A DNA stretch of 6,527 nucleotides from Chlorobium sp. (GTDB lineage Bacteria; Bacteroidota; Chlorobiia; Chlorobiales; Chlorobiaceae). Position 1 is the first letter of the stretch; the number at the start of each line of letters is the position of its first letter. The translations under genes were made by a program, and so were the position numbers. This document shows positions 1 to 5,738 of this stretch, one piece after another. The stretch covers positions 1 through 6,527 of the forward strand of contig JAPHUN010000229.1 in assembly GCA_026193435.1 (NCBI GenBank), read 5' to 3'. Under the pieces are notes generated by a model. That model ran no database searches, had not been told where the DNA came from, and worked only from the letters and a program-made list of their open reading frames with translations.

Positions 1-84
1 ACCTCCCAATCCCCACGAAACCCACTATCCTCACCGTCTCCCATTATTCAATACTCAATAGTCATTATTCATTTCCCTCCTTCC
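1..84. repeat. Composite intergenic repeat, copy A (partial, cut by window start)
   Basis: This stretch matches the distal half of copies B and C. The shared order is a CCACGAAA block, a CACTATCCTC-type block, then an AT-rich block ending in GTCATTATTCATTTCCC and CCTTC. The proximal palindrome and the TGACTTCT-type tandem part would lie left of the window. It ends beside a cytochrome b 3' remnant, just as copy C ends at the stop codon of the intact cytochrome b gene. No open frame worth calling covers it. Confidence 0.75.
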
Positions 85-158
85 TCCCCCCCCGCAACCA
101 TCACCTTGATGTTCGATCTCAGGTTGCTGTATGCAGCGTTCATGCTGGCATAGGCTCA
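69..158 (-). pseudogene. 3'-end remnant of a cytochrome b subunit gene (paralogue of the one at 1622-2227)
   Basis: Read on the reverse strand, 155-93 encodes a peptide with M....... L.SNIK.MV.G, which lines up in frame with the C-terminus of the intact cytochrome b (TLTSNIKAMVTGWEEVEE). An ungapped hand alignment of 96-151 with 1649-1704 gives about 38 of 56 identical bases. Upstream, an in-frame TGA (158-156) closes the frame after only about 28 codons, so nothing functional remains. The end of the frame runs into repeat copy A, and the C-run at 86-93 may hide an indel. Divergence at about two thirds identity suggests an old paralogue or a decayed copy rather than a recent duplication. The match is short, so chance is not fully excluded. 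Confidence 0.5.
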
Positions 159-249
159 TGACAGTAGAATCGGGCTTTCTTGTTTTATTCTTCAGAAGTG
201 GCGAAATTAGCTGTCAAGGGTGCTCAATCAAAGAACAAGTTTATGCATC

Positions 250-450
250 ATGACAAGTATACATGACATCAAAGCTGCTATTGAGTCGTTATCCCATGAC
301 GAATTCATGCAACTGATGCACTGGCTCCATGAAAAAGACATGGCACTTTGGGATGACCAATTAACGCGAGACTCGAATGAGGGCAAGCTTCACTTTTTGA
401 TTAAAGAAGCCACAGAAGAAGAAAAAAACGGAACACTTCGCAAGCTGTAA
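250..450 (+). CDS. Antitoxin-like small protein, probable partner of a RelE/ParE-type toxin (now orphan)
   Basis: A 66-residue acidic protein. The N-terminal third (IHDIKAAIESLSHDEFMQL) resembles the helical start of a family of short antitoxin-like proteins encoded just upstream of RelE/ParE-type mRNA interferases. The middle carries the family pattern W.....D....LWDDQL..DSNEGKL..L..EA, followed by a short charged tail ending in RKL. The ATG at 250 is preferred over the in-frame GTG at 220 because the family starts close to the IHDIKAAI segment. Neither start has a strong ribosome binding site. The stop codon TAA (448-450) is followed directly by the ATG at 451, the translational-coupling layout usual for antitoxin-toxin pairs. 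The toxin is truncated. Family assignment rests on remembered pattern, not on a search. Confidence 0.65.
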   Translation: MTSIHDIKAAIESLSHDEFMQLMHWLHEKDMALWDDQLTRDSNEGKLHFLIKEATEEEKNGTLRKL

Positions 451-555
451 ATGCATAAAGCGACAAAGAGGTTCTGGTCACACCTATCCCCACGTTTCGG
501 GCGAATGATTATTCGCCCCTACAAACGCTGCCGCTTTTTAACTTCTCACTTTTGA
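451..555 (+). pseudogene. Truncated RelE/ParE-type toxin gene, 5' end only
   Basis: An ATG directly abuts the antitoxin stop codon and opens with MHKATKRFW, the typical start of toxins in this family (a basic N-terminus, then T..FW followed by a helix). After about nine codons the similarity to the family stops. At 499 the frame runs into the palindrome and TGACTTCT tandem of repeat copy B, and it ends at TGA 553-555 after 34 codons. The family is normally about 85-100 residues and carries its catalytic strands and C-terminal aromatic residues later, so the product cannot be active. No downstream remainder of the toxin is seen between copy B and the FISUMP gene. Confidence 0.6.
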
Positions 556-669
556 CTTTTGACTTCTCACCTCTTGACTTCTGACCTCTCACTCCCCACG
601 AAACTCACTAAATCCTCCTCGTCTTCCAATATTCATTATTCAATTGTCATTATTCATTTCCCCCCTTCC
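499..669. repeat. Composite intergenic repeat, copy B
   Basis: The order is: a near-perfect 20-base palindrome at 499-518 (GGGCGAATGATTATTCGCCC, one mismatch to perfect dyad), CCTACAAA, a short GC segment, a pyrimidine-rich tandem at about 541-593, CCACGAAA (597-604), a CCTCCTCGTCTTCC block, and the AT-rich block ATTCATTATTCAATTGTCAT... ending in CATTTCCCCCCTTCC. The same order recurs in copy C at 1471-1620. It occupies the gap between the truncated toxin and the 3' end of the FISUMP gene. Neither end carries a transposase or an obvious target-site duplication. Confidence 0.8.
541..593. repeat. Degenerate short tandem repeat inside copy B
   Basis: Six or so imperfect units of 7-12 bases of the form (T)TTGACTT and CTCACTT alternate here: ACTTCTCAC, TTTTGACTT, TTGACTTCTCAC, CTCTTGACTT, CTGACCTCTCACT. 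The matching stretch in copy C (about 1511-1543) is shorter by roughly two units, so the array length varies between copies, as expected for slippage. Confidence 0.7.
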
Positions 670-681
670 CTCTTTTGCCTT

Positions 682-1320
682 TTAACCGTTGACTTTCCTA
701 CCCTTCACGCAGCGGACGGAGAATCCGATGCTCTTGTTAACTTTGATCTTCCGCACGGCGTTGCCGGAGGCGGCGATTTCACGGTCCCAGGCCTCGTATT
801 GTCCGGCTTCAGTGGAAGTCCAGAAATAGGCGTACATTCCCTGCCCGTAAAACATACCGAGGCAGTTGCGGCTTCCGGCCGGAATCGCGTGGAACCCTTT
901 CCTCTCCCTGAGCTCGCTTCCGGCAGCTTCGTCTCCGCCGTGATCGTCCACGAGCGCCTGCCACTCGGTATCCGACGGGATATGCCACCCTTCCGGAGCG
1001 AGACCCTTCGGGTCGTTCACCGCATACCAGTTGTAGAGCTTTCCGTACCGCTTGCCGTTCGACTCATCATTCTCGTAGTAGCACCATGCCCCCTCTTCCT
1101 TCGCAATAGCATCGCGCCACTCCTCTTCGGTTGCAGCATGGCGGACGGGATCGCCAGTACGGTAATGCTCGACGTCGAGATTTTTCGCCATCCATTCACG
1201 TCCGGCGAGAATCACGGAATCAGGGCCGTTGTCTGCATATGGGGAAATACAGGCCGTGAGACCTGAAAACAGCAGCAGAAAAAGACAGAAAACGAGCAGG
1301 GAGAAGTTTTTCGACATCAT
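682..1320 (-). CDS. FISUMP-domain lipoprotein, probably surface or periplasmic
   Basis: A 212-residue protein counted from the ATG at 1320 (a second ATG follows at 1317). The frame stays open further upstream to a TTG at 1362, but the ATG start gives a proper lipoprotein signal: MMSKN, a long hydrophobic core, then the lipobox LTAC with the lipidated cysteine at residue 24. The mature part matches the Fibrobacter succinogenes major domain family: REWMAKNLDV (41-50), YGKLYNWYAVND (92-103), GLAPEGWHIPSDTEW (106-120), GFHAIPAGSR (142-151), FWTST (166-170), AWDREI (177-182) and GFSVRCVK (199-206). Such domains are common, often in many copies, in Bacteroidota, Fibrobacterota and Chlorobiota. No enzymatic activity is established. 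It stands alone between two repeat copies, with no obvious operon partner and no strong ribosome binding site. Confidence 0.85.
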   Translation of the reverse strand: MMSKNFSLLVFCLFLLLFSGLTACISPYADNGPDSVILAGREWMAKNLDVEHYRTGDPVRHAATEEEWRDAIAKEEGAWCYYENDESNGKRYGKLYNWYAVNDPKGLAPEGWHIPSDTEWQALVDDHGGDEAAGSELRERKGFHAIPAGSRNCLGMFYGQGMYAYFWTSTEAGQYEAWDREIAASGNAVRKIKVNKSIGFSVRCVKGRKVNG

Positions 1321-1470
1321 GATGATTTTTTTTAACACTACATAAACGCGGGGTTCAAGCAATAACGCGCAAAGGACTGAGCGCCATAGCCTGAAAGAAA
1401 CCGCTGGACTTGCAACAAAGAGCTTCCGGTCAGCGCTATAGACCAGAGTCGGTAACCATCCTTACGCAAC
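1321..1470. other. Intergenic region upstream of the FISUMP gene
   Basis: On the reverse strand the FISUMP frame remains open from about 1462 to the ATG at 1320 but has no ATG and no ribosome binding site, so it is read here as leader. I see no convincing -10/-35 pair, tRNA or terminator. The rest of the gap up to 1621 is repeat copy C. Confidence 0.5.
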
Positions 1471-1620
1471 GGGCGAATAATTATTCGCCCCTACAAATGC
1501 TACAGCATTTTTGACTTCTCACTTCTGACCTCTCACCTCCCACTTACCACGAAATAAATTCACTATCCTCCCTGTCTTCCATTTTTCATTATTCAATAGT
1601 CATTATTCATTTCCCGCCTT
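1471..1620. repeat. Composite intergenic repeat, copy C
   Basis: This copy has the same order as copy B. It starts with a perfect 20-base palindrome, GGGCGAATAATTATTCGCCC (1471-1490), followed by CCTACAAA. Next come a second dyad AAATGCT-AC-AGCATTT (1495-1510), the pyrimidine-rich TGACTTCTCAC tandem, CCACGAAA (1547-1554), a CACTATCCTCCCTGTCTTCC block, and an AT-rich tail ending in GTCATTATTCATTTCCC and CCTTC. It ends two bases before the stop codon of the cytochrome b gene. Neither dyad is followed by a U-rich run on the reverse strand, so it is not an obvious terminator for that gene. Confidence 0.8.
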
Positions 1621-1621
1621 C

Positions 1622-2227
1622 TCACTCTTCAACCTCTTCCCAACCGGTAACCATCGCCTTGATGTTGGAGGTAAGGGTGTGGCCTGTGGTGGTCATGTAG
1701 ACGTGCATGATGACGAAGCCGATCAGCATGTAGGCGAGCAGGGTGTGGAGATGGGCAATGGGTTCCATCCACGAGGGCGGCATGCCAAGGGCGACCAGTT
1801 CGTTGAAGTAGAAGTAGGCGAAACCCACGATAATCTGCAAGGGCAGACCGACAAGCGTCAACATGAGGTAGGTGATCCGCTGCAGCGGGTTCAGGCGGGA
1901 GATCTCGTTCTTCTTGAATGGATGAGGCTCGTTCTTGAAGATCCCGATAAGGTAGTAACGGGCCTGCATCATGATCTTTTCGATAAGGTTACCCTCCGTC
2001 AGATACTGGCGAAAATCCCCCGTAGTGATATACCAGAAGAACGCCAGGACGATGAAAGTCAACAGCCCCCAGGCAAGGAAGTTGTGCACGTGAAAAGCCG
2101 TTTCGTACCCGATCAGTTTGAAAAGACCGTGGACCTCCAACCCGGTAAAGAGCAGCGAAAAGATGATGATGGCCTGCATCCAGTGCCAGAACCGCTGAAA
2201 TCGCGCGTACAAATATACCTTTCTCAT
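1622..2227 (-). CDS. Four-helix cytochrome b membrane subunit (FdnI / thiosulfate-reductase cytochrome b type)
   Basis: A 201-residue integral membrane protein expected to carry two b hemes and exchange electrons with quinone. Four hydrophobic helices fall near 17-36, 48-69, 117-140 and 158-180. Candidate heme ligands are H15 in RFWHW (helix 1), H46 or H48 in FHVHNF (helix 2), H161 in HLHTLL and H175 in IMHVYM (helix 4). This arrangement resembles the cytochrome b subunits of formate dehydrogenase and Ni-hydrogenase. The start ATG overlaps the stop codon of the octaheme gene by 4 bases (ATGA, 2224-2227), so the two are almost certainly co-translated and form one complex. The C-terminus (SNIKAMVTGWEEVEE) is cytoplasmic in the usual topology. 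Its 3' end abuts repeat copy C, and a divergent remnant of the same 3' end lies at 69-158. The exact donor or acceptor is not determined. Confidence 0.85.
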   Translation of the reverse strand: MRKVYLYARFQRFWHWMQAIIIFSLLFTGLEVHGLFKLIGYETAFHVHNFLAWGLLTFIVLAFFWYITTGDFRQYLTEGNLIEKIMMQARYYLIGIFKNEPHPFKKNEISRLNPLQRITYLMLTLVGLPLQIIVGFAYFYFNELVALGMPPSWMEPIAHLHTLLAYMLIGFVIMHVYMTTTGHTLTSNIKAMVTGWEEVEE

Positions 2228-3831
2228 ACCTCACCATCCTGTTTCATGTTCTTGTGAGCGACGTAGCGCATGATGCCGTGAGCGATAATGCCGACAAACG
2301 AGCCCACGATGACGAGCAATCCGACGATCTCCACGAAGGGGCTCGCGTCCCTCCCCGGAAGGTAGAACCCTCCAAGATTTTCAAGCCTCCCGCCACGTGC
2401 GTGGCAATCAACGCAGCCGAGCGCGTCTTCTTTCGGCGAAACCATATGGGAAATCGGCCAGTACATCTCGGTGTCGACGAAACCGTAGTTGCCGCTGTAT
2501 TTCAGACCAGCATACTCCATACCCGTTTTGATCGACTTGTCCCAGTCGAAATCCTTCCAGTAAGCGCCCGAGCCTTTCGGACCGTAAAGTTTTGGTTTGA
2601 CGAACCGCTTCAGTCCGGCATCATAGGGCTGTTTGCCACGATGAACCTTGAACGGCCAGATACGGGAAAGGGAGTCGCCCGGCTCACCGTCAGGATGGTT
2701 GATGGACACTACCCCTGAATCGTCGATCTCGGAAAGAAACGTGACGTAGTTCATTTCACCGTTGAACCAGCGGTACTCCGGCTCAACCTCTCTCGCCCAC
2801 TCAAACTCCCCTTTCTTTGTCATGTAGACCGGGAGTCCCGTGGAATCCTTCCGGGTGATCTCCTTGCCCTTGTCGTCGAACTGCCCGGCTTTCGACCAGT
2901 CCCACCACATCTTCGTCGCCCGCTCCTTGGCCATGACAGGAATATGGCAGGTCTGACAGGCTACCTTGTCGATATGGTCGTCGAGTTTCTTGAACTTTTC
3001 GTGCGGTTTGAGCCCGTGGCAGGAACCACAGGTCGTCGGATAATCGTCGGGCAGGGGATAATCGAACCCGTGAACGTCTCTGGCGGTCGGTTCGTAACGG
3101 CTGCCTGGAACCTGATGGCCTTCTGTCTTGTGGCAGTCGATGCAGGTCATGTTGAGCTCGTCTTTTCCGGAGGCCATATGCACGTCGATCGATTCGGAAG
3201 GATCGATCAGCGAGTTGTCGAGGTCACCATGCTTGACCGCGTCAGCCCCGCCCCCCTCGAAATGACAGATACCGCAGTTGTGACGGTCTGGGTTGCCCAC
3301 ATGCTGGGCGATGTAGGTAAGATCGGATTTAGGAAATGGCTTTCCGCCGAACACCGTATCGACAAGGGCCGGATGTCCCGCTCCCGAGGGGTACTTTTTA
3401 TAGGTGCCGGTCGCATCGTGGCAGACAAGGCAGTCAACGTTCTTCTCGCTGGTGAAATCAAAATTCTTGTCTTTCCAGCCATAACCGATATGGCAGGAGG
3501 TACACCTCGCTTCGTTGCTCTCCACCGATATGCAGAAATTGTTGACAACATGCTGCTTACCGAGCATTTTGCCGTCTTTCATCGGCACTTCCCATGTCCA
3601 GTGTTTCGTGCGATGTAGCTGTTTGGAGGCTTCGGTATGACAGCGGAGGCAGGCGGCGGTAACTTCGGGGCCGCTCTTGAAGTCCTTTTTCAGCTCATCG
3701 AATTTCGTATGATCCGCGGTTGAAATCATCAGGGAATCAACCCTGTGATGAAAGTTCTCCGCGTGCAGAGAAGAACAGAGCAACAGGGCGGTAAAAACCG
3801 GAAGCAAAAGGATAATTAGCGATTTTTTCAT
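2224..3831 (-). CDS. Membrane-anchored octaheme cytochrome c, tetrathionate reductase (Otr) family
   Basis: A 535-residue periplasmic multiheme protein. The start is the ATG at 3831: it is preceded by GGAG and begins a signal peptide (MKKSLIILLL..., probable cleavage after SSLHA, residue 24). The open frame extending to 3918 adds a non-signal leader and was not used. Eight canonical CxxCH heme sites are visible: C61-H65, C110-H114, C134-H138, C186-H190, C230-H234, C268-H272, C292-H296 and, after a gap of about 176 residues, C473-H477. TKHWTW (75-80), NNFCISVESNEARC (97-110) and the following CTSCHIGYGW are strong signatures of the octaheme tetrathionate reductase family. Known members reduce tetrathionate, and some reduce nitrite or hydroxylamine, in vitro. 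A single C-terminal helix (about 499-518) anchors it, placing heme 8 near the membrane beside the co-encoded cytochrome b. Substrate and direction of electron flow in this organism are inferred only. Confidence 0.88.
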   Translation of the reverse strand: MKKSLIILLLPVFTALLLCSSLHAENFHHRVDSLMISTADHTKFDELKKDFKSGPEVTAACLRCHTEASKQLHRTKHWTWEVPMKDGKMLGKQHVVNNFCISVESNEARCTSCHIGYGWKDKNFDFTSEKNVDCLVCHDATGTYKKYPSGAGHPALVDTVFGGKPFPKSDLTYIAQHVGNPDRHNCGICHFEGGGADAVKHGDLDNSLIDPSESIDVHMASGKDELNMTCIDCHKTEGHQVPGSRYEPTARDVHGFDYPLPDDYPTTCGSCHGLKPHEKFKKLDDHIDKVACQTCHIPVMAKERATKMWWDWSKAGQFDDKGKEITRKDSTGLPVYMTKKGEFEWAREVEPEYRWFNGEMNYVTFLSEIDDSGVVSINHPDGEPGDSLSRIWPFKVHRGKQPYDAGLKRFVKPKLYGPKGSGAYWKDFDWDKSIKTGMEYAGLKYSGNYGFVDTEMYWPISHMVSPKEDALGCVDCHARGGRLENLGGFYLPGRDASPFVEIVGLLVIVGSFVGIIAHGIMRYVAHKNMKQDGEV

Positions 3832-3854
3832 GGTCTCCGGTGTTTGGTTACCGA

Positions 3855-3885
3855 TACATCGAGGTGCGCCGTCAACATCAATGTA
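3855..3885 (-). promoter_or_regulatory. Dyad in the 5' leader of the octaheme gene
   Basis: TACATCGA (3855-3862) and TCAATGTA (3878-3885) form an inverted repeat, 7 of 8 positions, with a 15-base spacer, 24 bases upstream of the start codon. As RNA on the reverse strand it gives an 8-pair stem with one G-U pair. It could be a leader hairpin or an operator. A clear promoter was not identified between it and the terminator at 3931. Confidence 0.3.
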
Positions 3886-3930
3886 CAGATATGACCATAA
3901 AAAACAACAACTTAACAATTGTTTGGCTCA

Positions 3931-3971
3931 ACAAAAAAAAGCGCATAAGGACAAAAAATCCCTATGCGCTT
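3931..3971 (-). terminator. Rho-independent terminator of the SQR / small-protein transcript
   Basis: On the reverse strand AGCGCATAGG (3970-3961) pairs with CCTTATGCGCT (3950-3940) across a 10-base loop, with one bulged base, and is followed directly by eight U residues (3940-3933). It lies 35 bases beyond the stop of the 38-residue gene and upstream of the octaheme gene. It therefore separates the SQR unit from the octaheme/cytochrome b unit. Confidence 0.85.
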
Positions 3972-4005
3972 GATAGCTATCTGAGTCTTTGCTCCTCTGT
4001 TACGA

Positions 4006-4122
4006 TCAGGCTCTTTTACTGTGATCGACCGCTTTGAGAATCTTCAGGTTCAGCACAATGAAACGCCAGAACTGGTAGAGCTTGCACTGCATTTTGAATC
4101 TGTCTAACTTTGTAGGCCTCAT
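4006..4122 (-). CDS. Small basic, hydrophobic protein (38 residues) downstream of SQR
   Basis: An open frame of 38 codons from ATG 4122 to TGA 4006, begun by MRPTKLDRFKMQCKLYQF and ending in DHSKRA. An in-frame TGA lies two codons before the ATG, so the start is fixed unless M11 is used. The N-terminus is strongly basic, the centre (LYQFWRFIVLNLKILKAV, about residues 15-32) is rich in aromatic and aliphatic residues interrupted by K and R, and the tail is charged. It looks like an amphipathic or membrane-surface helix rather than a full transmembrane span. It lies 37 bases after SQR on the same strand and before a strong terminator, so it is transcribed with SQR. No Shine-Dalgarno site is seen. 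I do not recognise a named family. A role in membrane attachment or regulation of SQR is a guess from position only. Confidence 0.6.
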   Translation of the reverse strand: MRPTKLDRFKMQCKLYQFWRFIVLNLKILKAVDHSKRA

Positions 4123-4159
4123 GGTATATCAGGTTTAACGTGATGTAATATCATATCGG

Positions 4160-5593
4160 TTACTCGGGAATAAGCTGCCATCCGATGCGGCCTCTGAACT
4201 TGTGCATGAAGGTTGTTTCAACCATCTGCTTCAGCCATGCGCCCGCAAGTCCCCGCTCAACTCTGGTAACAAAAAGATCCCGTCCTTCCTTGTTGTCATA
4301 ACGGGTGTGATCCGGTACGACAGGATAGATGATCATGACGGTCGCCTGACCGTTCCAGAGCGATTTACCGTTTGATGCTATACAGACAGCCAGCATCTCG
4401 GACATGCGCTCACGGTGAGTCATACGACCTCCATTGACAAGGTCGATGATGTTCAACGCGACGATTCGACCGATAACACCGGAAATCATCCCTGTTCTCG
4501 GAGCGCCCGGAGTGATCGTTGTTCCGTTTTTCGTGGTGTGCGGTACGGAAATAGGTCCGGGAGGAGCAAATGCTATACCTGCCGAGAAGATGTTATTGAA
4601 TAGAGGGTTCTGGTAGTTGGCCGGCCATGCATCAGGTGTTTTGACCAGTTCATCATAACTCAATCCATAAATACCGTCGGCCAGAATGAATCCTCCGGGA
4701 TTGGTCACCTGTGAGGAAATATCCTCTCCAGCCTTGTTGAAGAAAGGAAACGTCACGCCGCGCGACTGAGGGATCAGCATCGCGAAATCATACTCATCCT
4801 CACCGAAATTTCCTTCGAAGTCTTCCCAGTAGATCTTCTTCTCGTCAACTTCCTTGACTCCCCGCCGAACGCCTTTCTCAAGTCCGAACTCATCCATGAG
4901 ATCTTCAATGAGATCGCCTCCACGGGCAATTCTGCCCCCCTGCTTGACAACGTTGATGCCGCCGACGCCGAAATCACCGATTGCCGGTTCATTGGTAAGA
5001 TAGACAAGATCAGCCTTGTCCCTGATTCCGCGCTGTGTAAGATCGGTATGAATATTGGTGATGTACTCGAACGCCGCACCCTGACAGGCGGCCATCGGGT
5101 GACCGGTGCCGATAACCAGACGCTGCTTTTCGCCTCTCTTCATCTTTTCAACAAGCTGAAGATAGGCATCACGGGCTTTGACCGCTGTATCGAAGTGACA
5201 GATCGATTCGGTGAATTTATCCGGGCCAAGTCCGGAAGTGGCCGCATAGTTCATATGAGCGCCTGTAGCGACTATGAGATAATCATACTCCACGCTGGCC
5301 TCACCGCCTCCGTTGGCCTGATCGACCACAACGTAATTTTCTTCGGGGTGAACGGCAGTAACCTTACCCTGAACAAAGTTAACATTGAACCTGTCATATA
5401 TCGGCTTCAACTTGAAGCAGGTCTCTTCAGCTTTAACTGCGTCAATGCCCAGCCAAACCCATGAAGGAACAAAGCCAAAATAGTCAAACTTGTGTATAAC
5501 CGTTATTTCATGATCCTTGCCCAATGAATCACCCAGATACATTGCGGCAGTATGACCTGCAAACCCGGCACCAATTATCGCAACCTTTGCCAT
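4160..5593 (-). CDS. sqr: Sulfide:quinone oxidoreductase (SQR), long form
   Basis: A 477-residue flavoprotein that oxidises sulfide to polysulfide or sulfur and passes electrons to the quinone pool. Visible parts: the FAD dinucleotide fold GAGFAG (residues 8-13) in [17 protein letters not shown], the ATGAH strand-turn (109-113), a second nucleotide-like segment RLVIGTGHP (158-166), and the C-terminal FAD/quinone region ending in APRTG (364-368). Three cysteines sit where catalytic ones are expected: C132 (SICHF), C170 (MAACQGA) and C404 (LAVCIASNG, after the PKTG-like motif). C59 is an additional cysteine. The length exceeds the roughly 400-430 residues of the best-studied SQRs. I lean to one of the long subtypes (type III or VI) but cannot decide between them. 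GGAG lies ten bases before the ATG. The protein has no signal peptide, as is normal for these monotopic membrane proteins. It is followed by a small gene and a terminator. Confidence 0.85.
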   Translation of the reverse strand: MAKVAIIGAGFAGHTAAMYLGDSLGKDHEITVIHKFDYFGFVPSWVWLGIDAVKAEETCFKLKPIYDRFNVNFVQGKVTAVHPEENYVVVDQANGGGEASVEYDYLIVATGAHMNYAATSGLGPDKFTESICHFDTAVKARDAYLQLVEKMKRGEKQRLVIGTGHPMAACQGAAFEYITNIHTDLTQRGIRDKADLVYLTNEPAIGDFGVGGINVVKQGGRIARGGDLIEDLMDEFGLEKGVRRGVKEVDEKKIYWEDFEGNFGEDEYDFAMLIPQSRGVTFPFFNKAGEDISSQVTNPGGFILADGIYGLSYDELVKTPDAWPANYQNPLFNNIFSAGIAFAPPGPISVPHTTKNGTTITPGAPRTGMISGVIGRIVALNIIDLVNGGRMTHRERMSEMLAVCIASNGKSLWNGQATVMIIYPVVPDHTRYDNKEGRDLFVTRVERGLAGAWLKQMVETTFMHKFRGRIGWQLIPE

Positions 5594-5624
5594 TGCCTGT
5601 TTTCTCCAATTATTCTCGTTAGGG

Positions 5625-5636
5625 TTCCCGAGGGAA
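5625..5636. promoter_or_regulatory. Small palindrome upstream of SQR
   Basis: TTCCC and GGGAA are perfect inverted five-base arms around GA, 32-43 bases before the SQR start codon. This position suits an operator or a leader hairpin. Nothing identifies the factor, and a dyad this short can occur by chance. Confidence 0.25.
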
Positions 5637-5720
5637 AAAGTATTTGCCTAAAAAATATACTACGTATTCAGCTGATTTAAGCCAGAGAAGATAGAAAATA
5701 AACCAAATACTGCAAACCCA

Positions 5721-5738
5721 TATAACCAACAAGTTATA
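5721..5738. promoter_or_regulatory. Inverted repeat in the SQR-ruvX divergent region
   Basis: TATAAC (5721-5726) and GTTATA (5733-5738) are perfect six-base inverted arms separated by CAACAA, about mid-way in the divergent region. It could be a dimer binding site acting on either promoter, or a chance dyad in A/T-rich DNA. Confidence 0.25.

Noticed and set aside
220..249. GTG start ten codons upstream of the antitoxin ATG
   Set aside because: AAGG directly touches the GTG with no spacing, and the extra residues do not fit the family start, so the ATG at 250 is preferred.
541..593. Possible CRISPR array in the TGACTTCT-type tandem
   Set aside because: Units are 7-12 bases, contiguous and degenerate with no spacers, so this is a slippage-type tandem.
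559..1266. Forward-strand open frame of 235 codons
   Set aside because: It lies antisense to the FISUMP gene, starts inside repeat copy B and has no recognisable motif. The reverse frame carries a clear lipobox and domain motifs.
1471..1490. Palindrome as terminator of cytochrome b
   Set aside because: It is about 130 bases beyond the stop codon and no U-run follows on the reverse strand. It also recurs as a module of a dispersed repeat.
1679..2718. Forward-strand open frames opposite the cytochrome b and octaheme genes
   Set aside because: They are antisense shadows with unnatural composition (runs of D, H, Q or R) and no family pattern. The reverse strand encodes clear heme proteins.
2944..3618. 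Forward-strand open frame of 224 codons
   Set aside because: It is antisense to seven CxxCH-coding sites of the octaheme gene, with no independent ribosome site or motif.
3832..3918. Upstream extension of the octaheme cytochrome start
   Set aside because: The extra 29 residues precede a normal signal peptide. The ATG at 3831 with GGAG gives the expected export signal.
5048..5464. Forward-strand open frame of 138 codons inside SQR
   Set aside because: It is antisense to the FAD-domain part of SQR and its composition is explained by the SQR codons.
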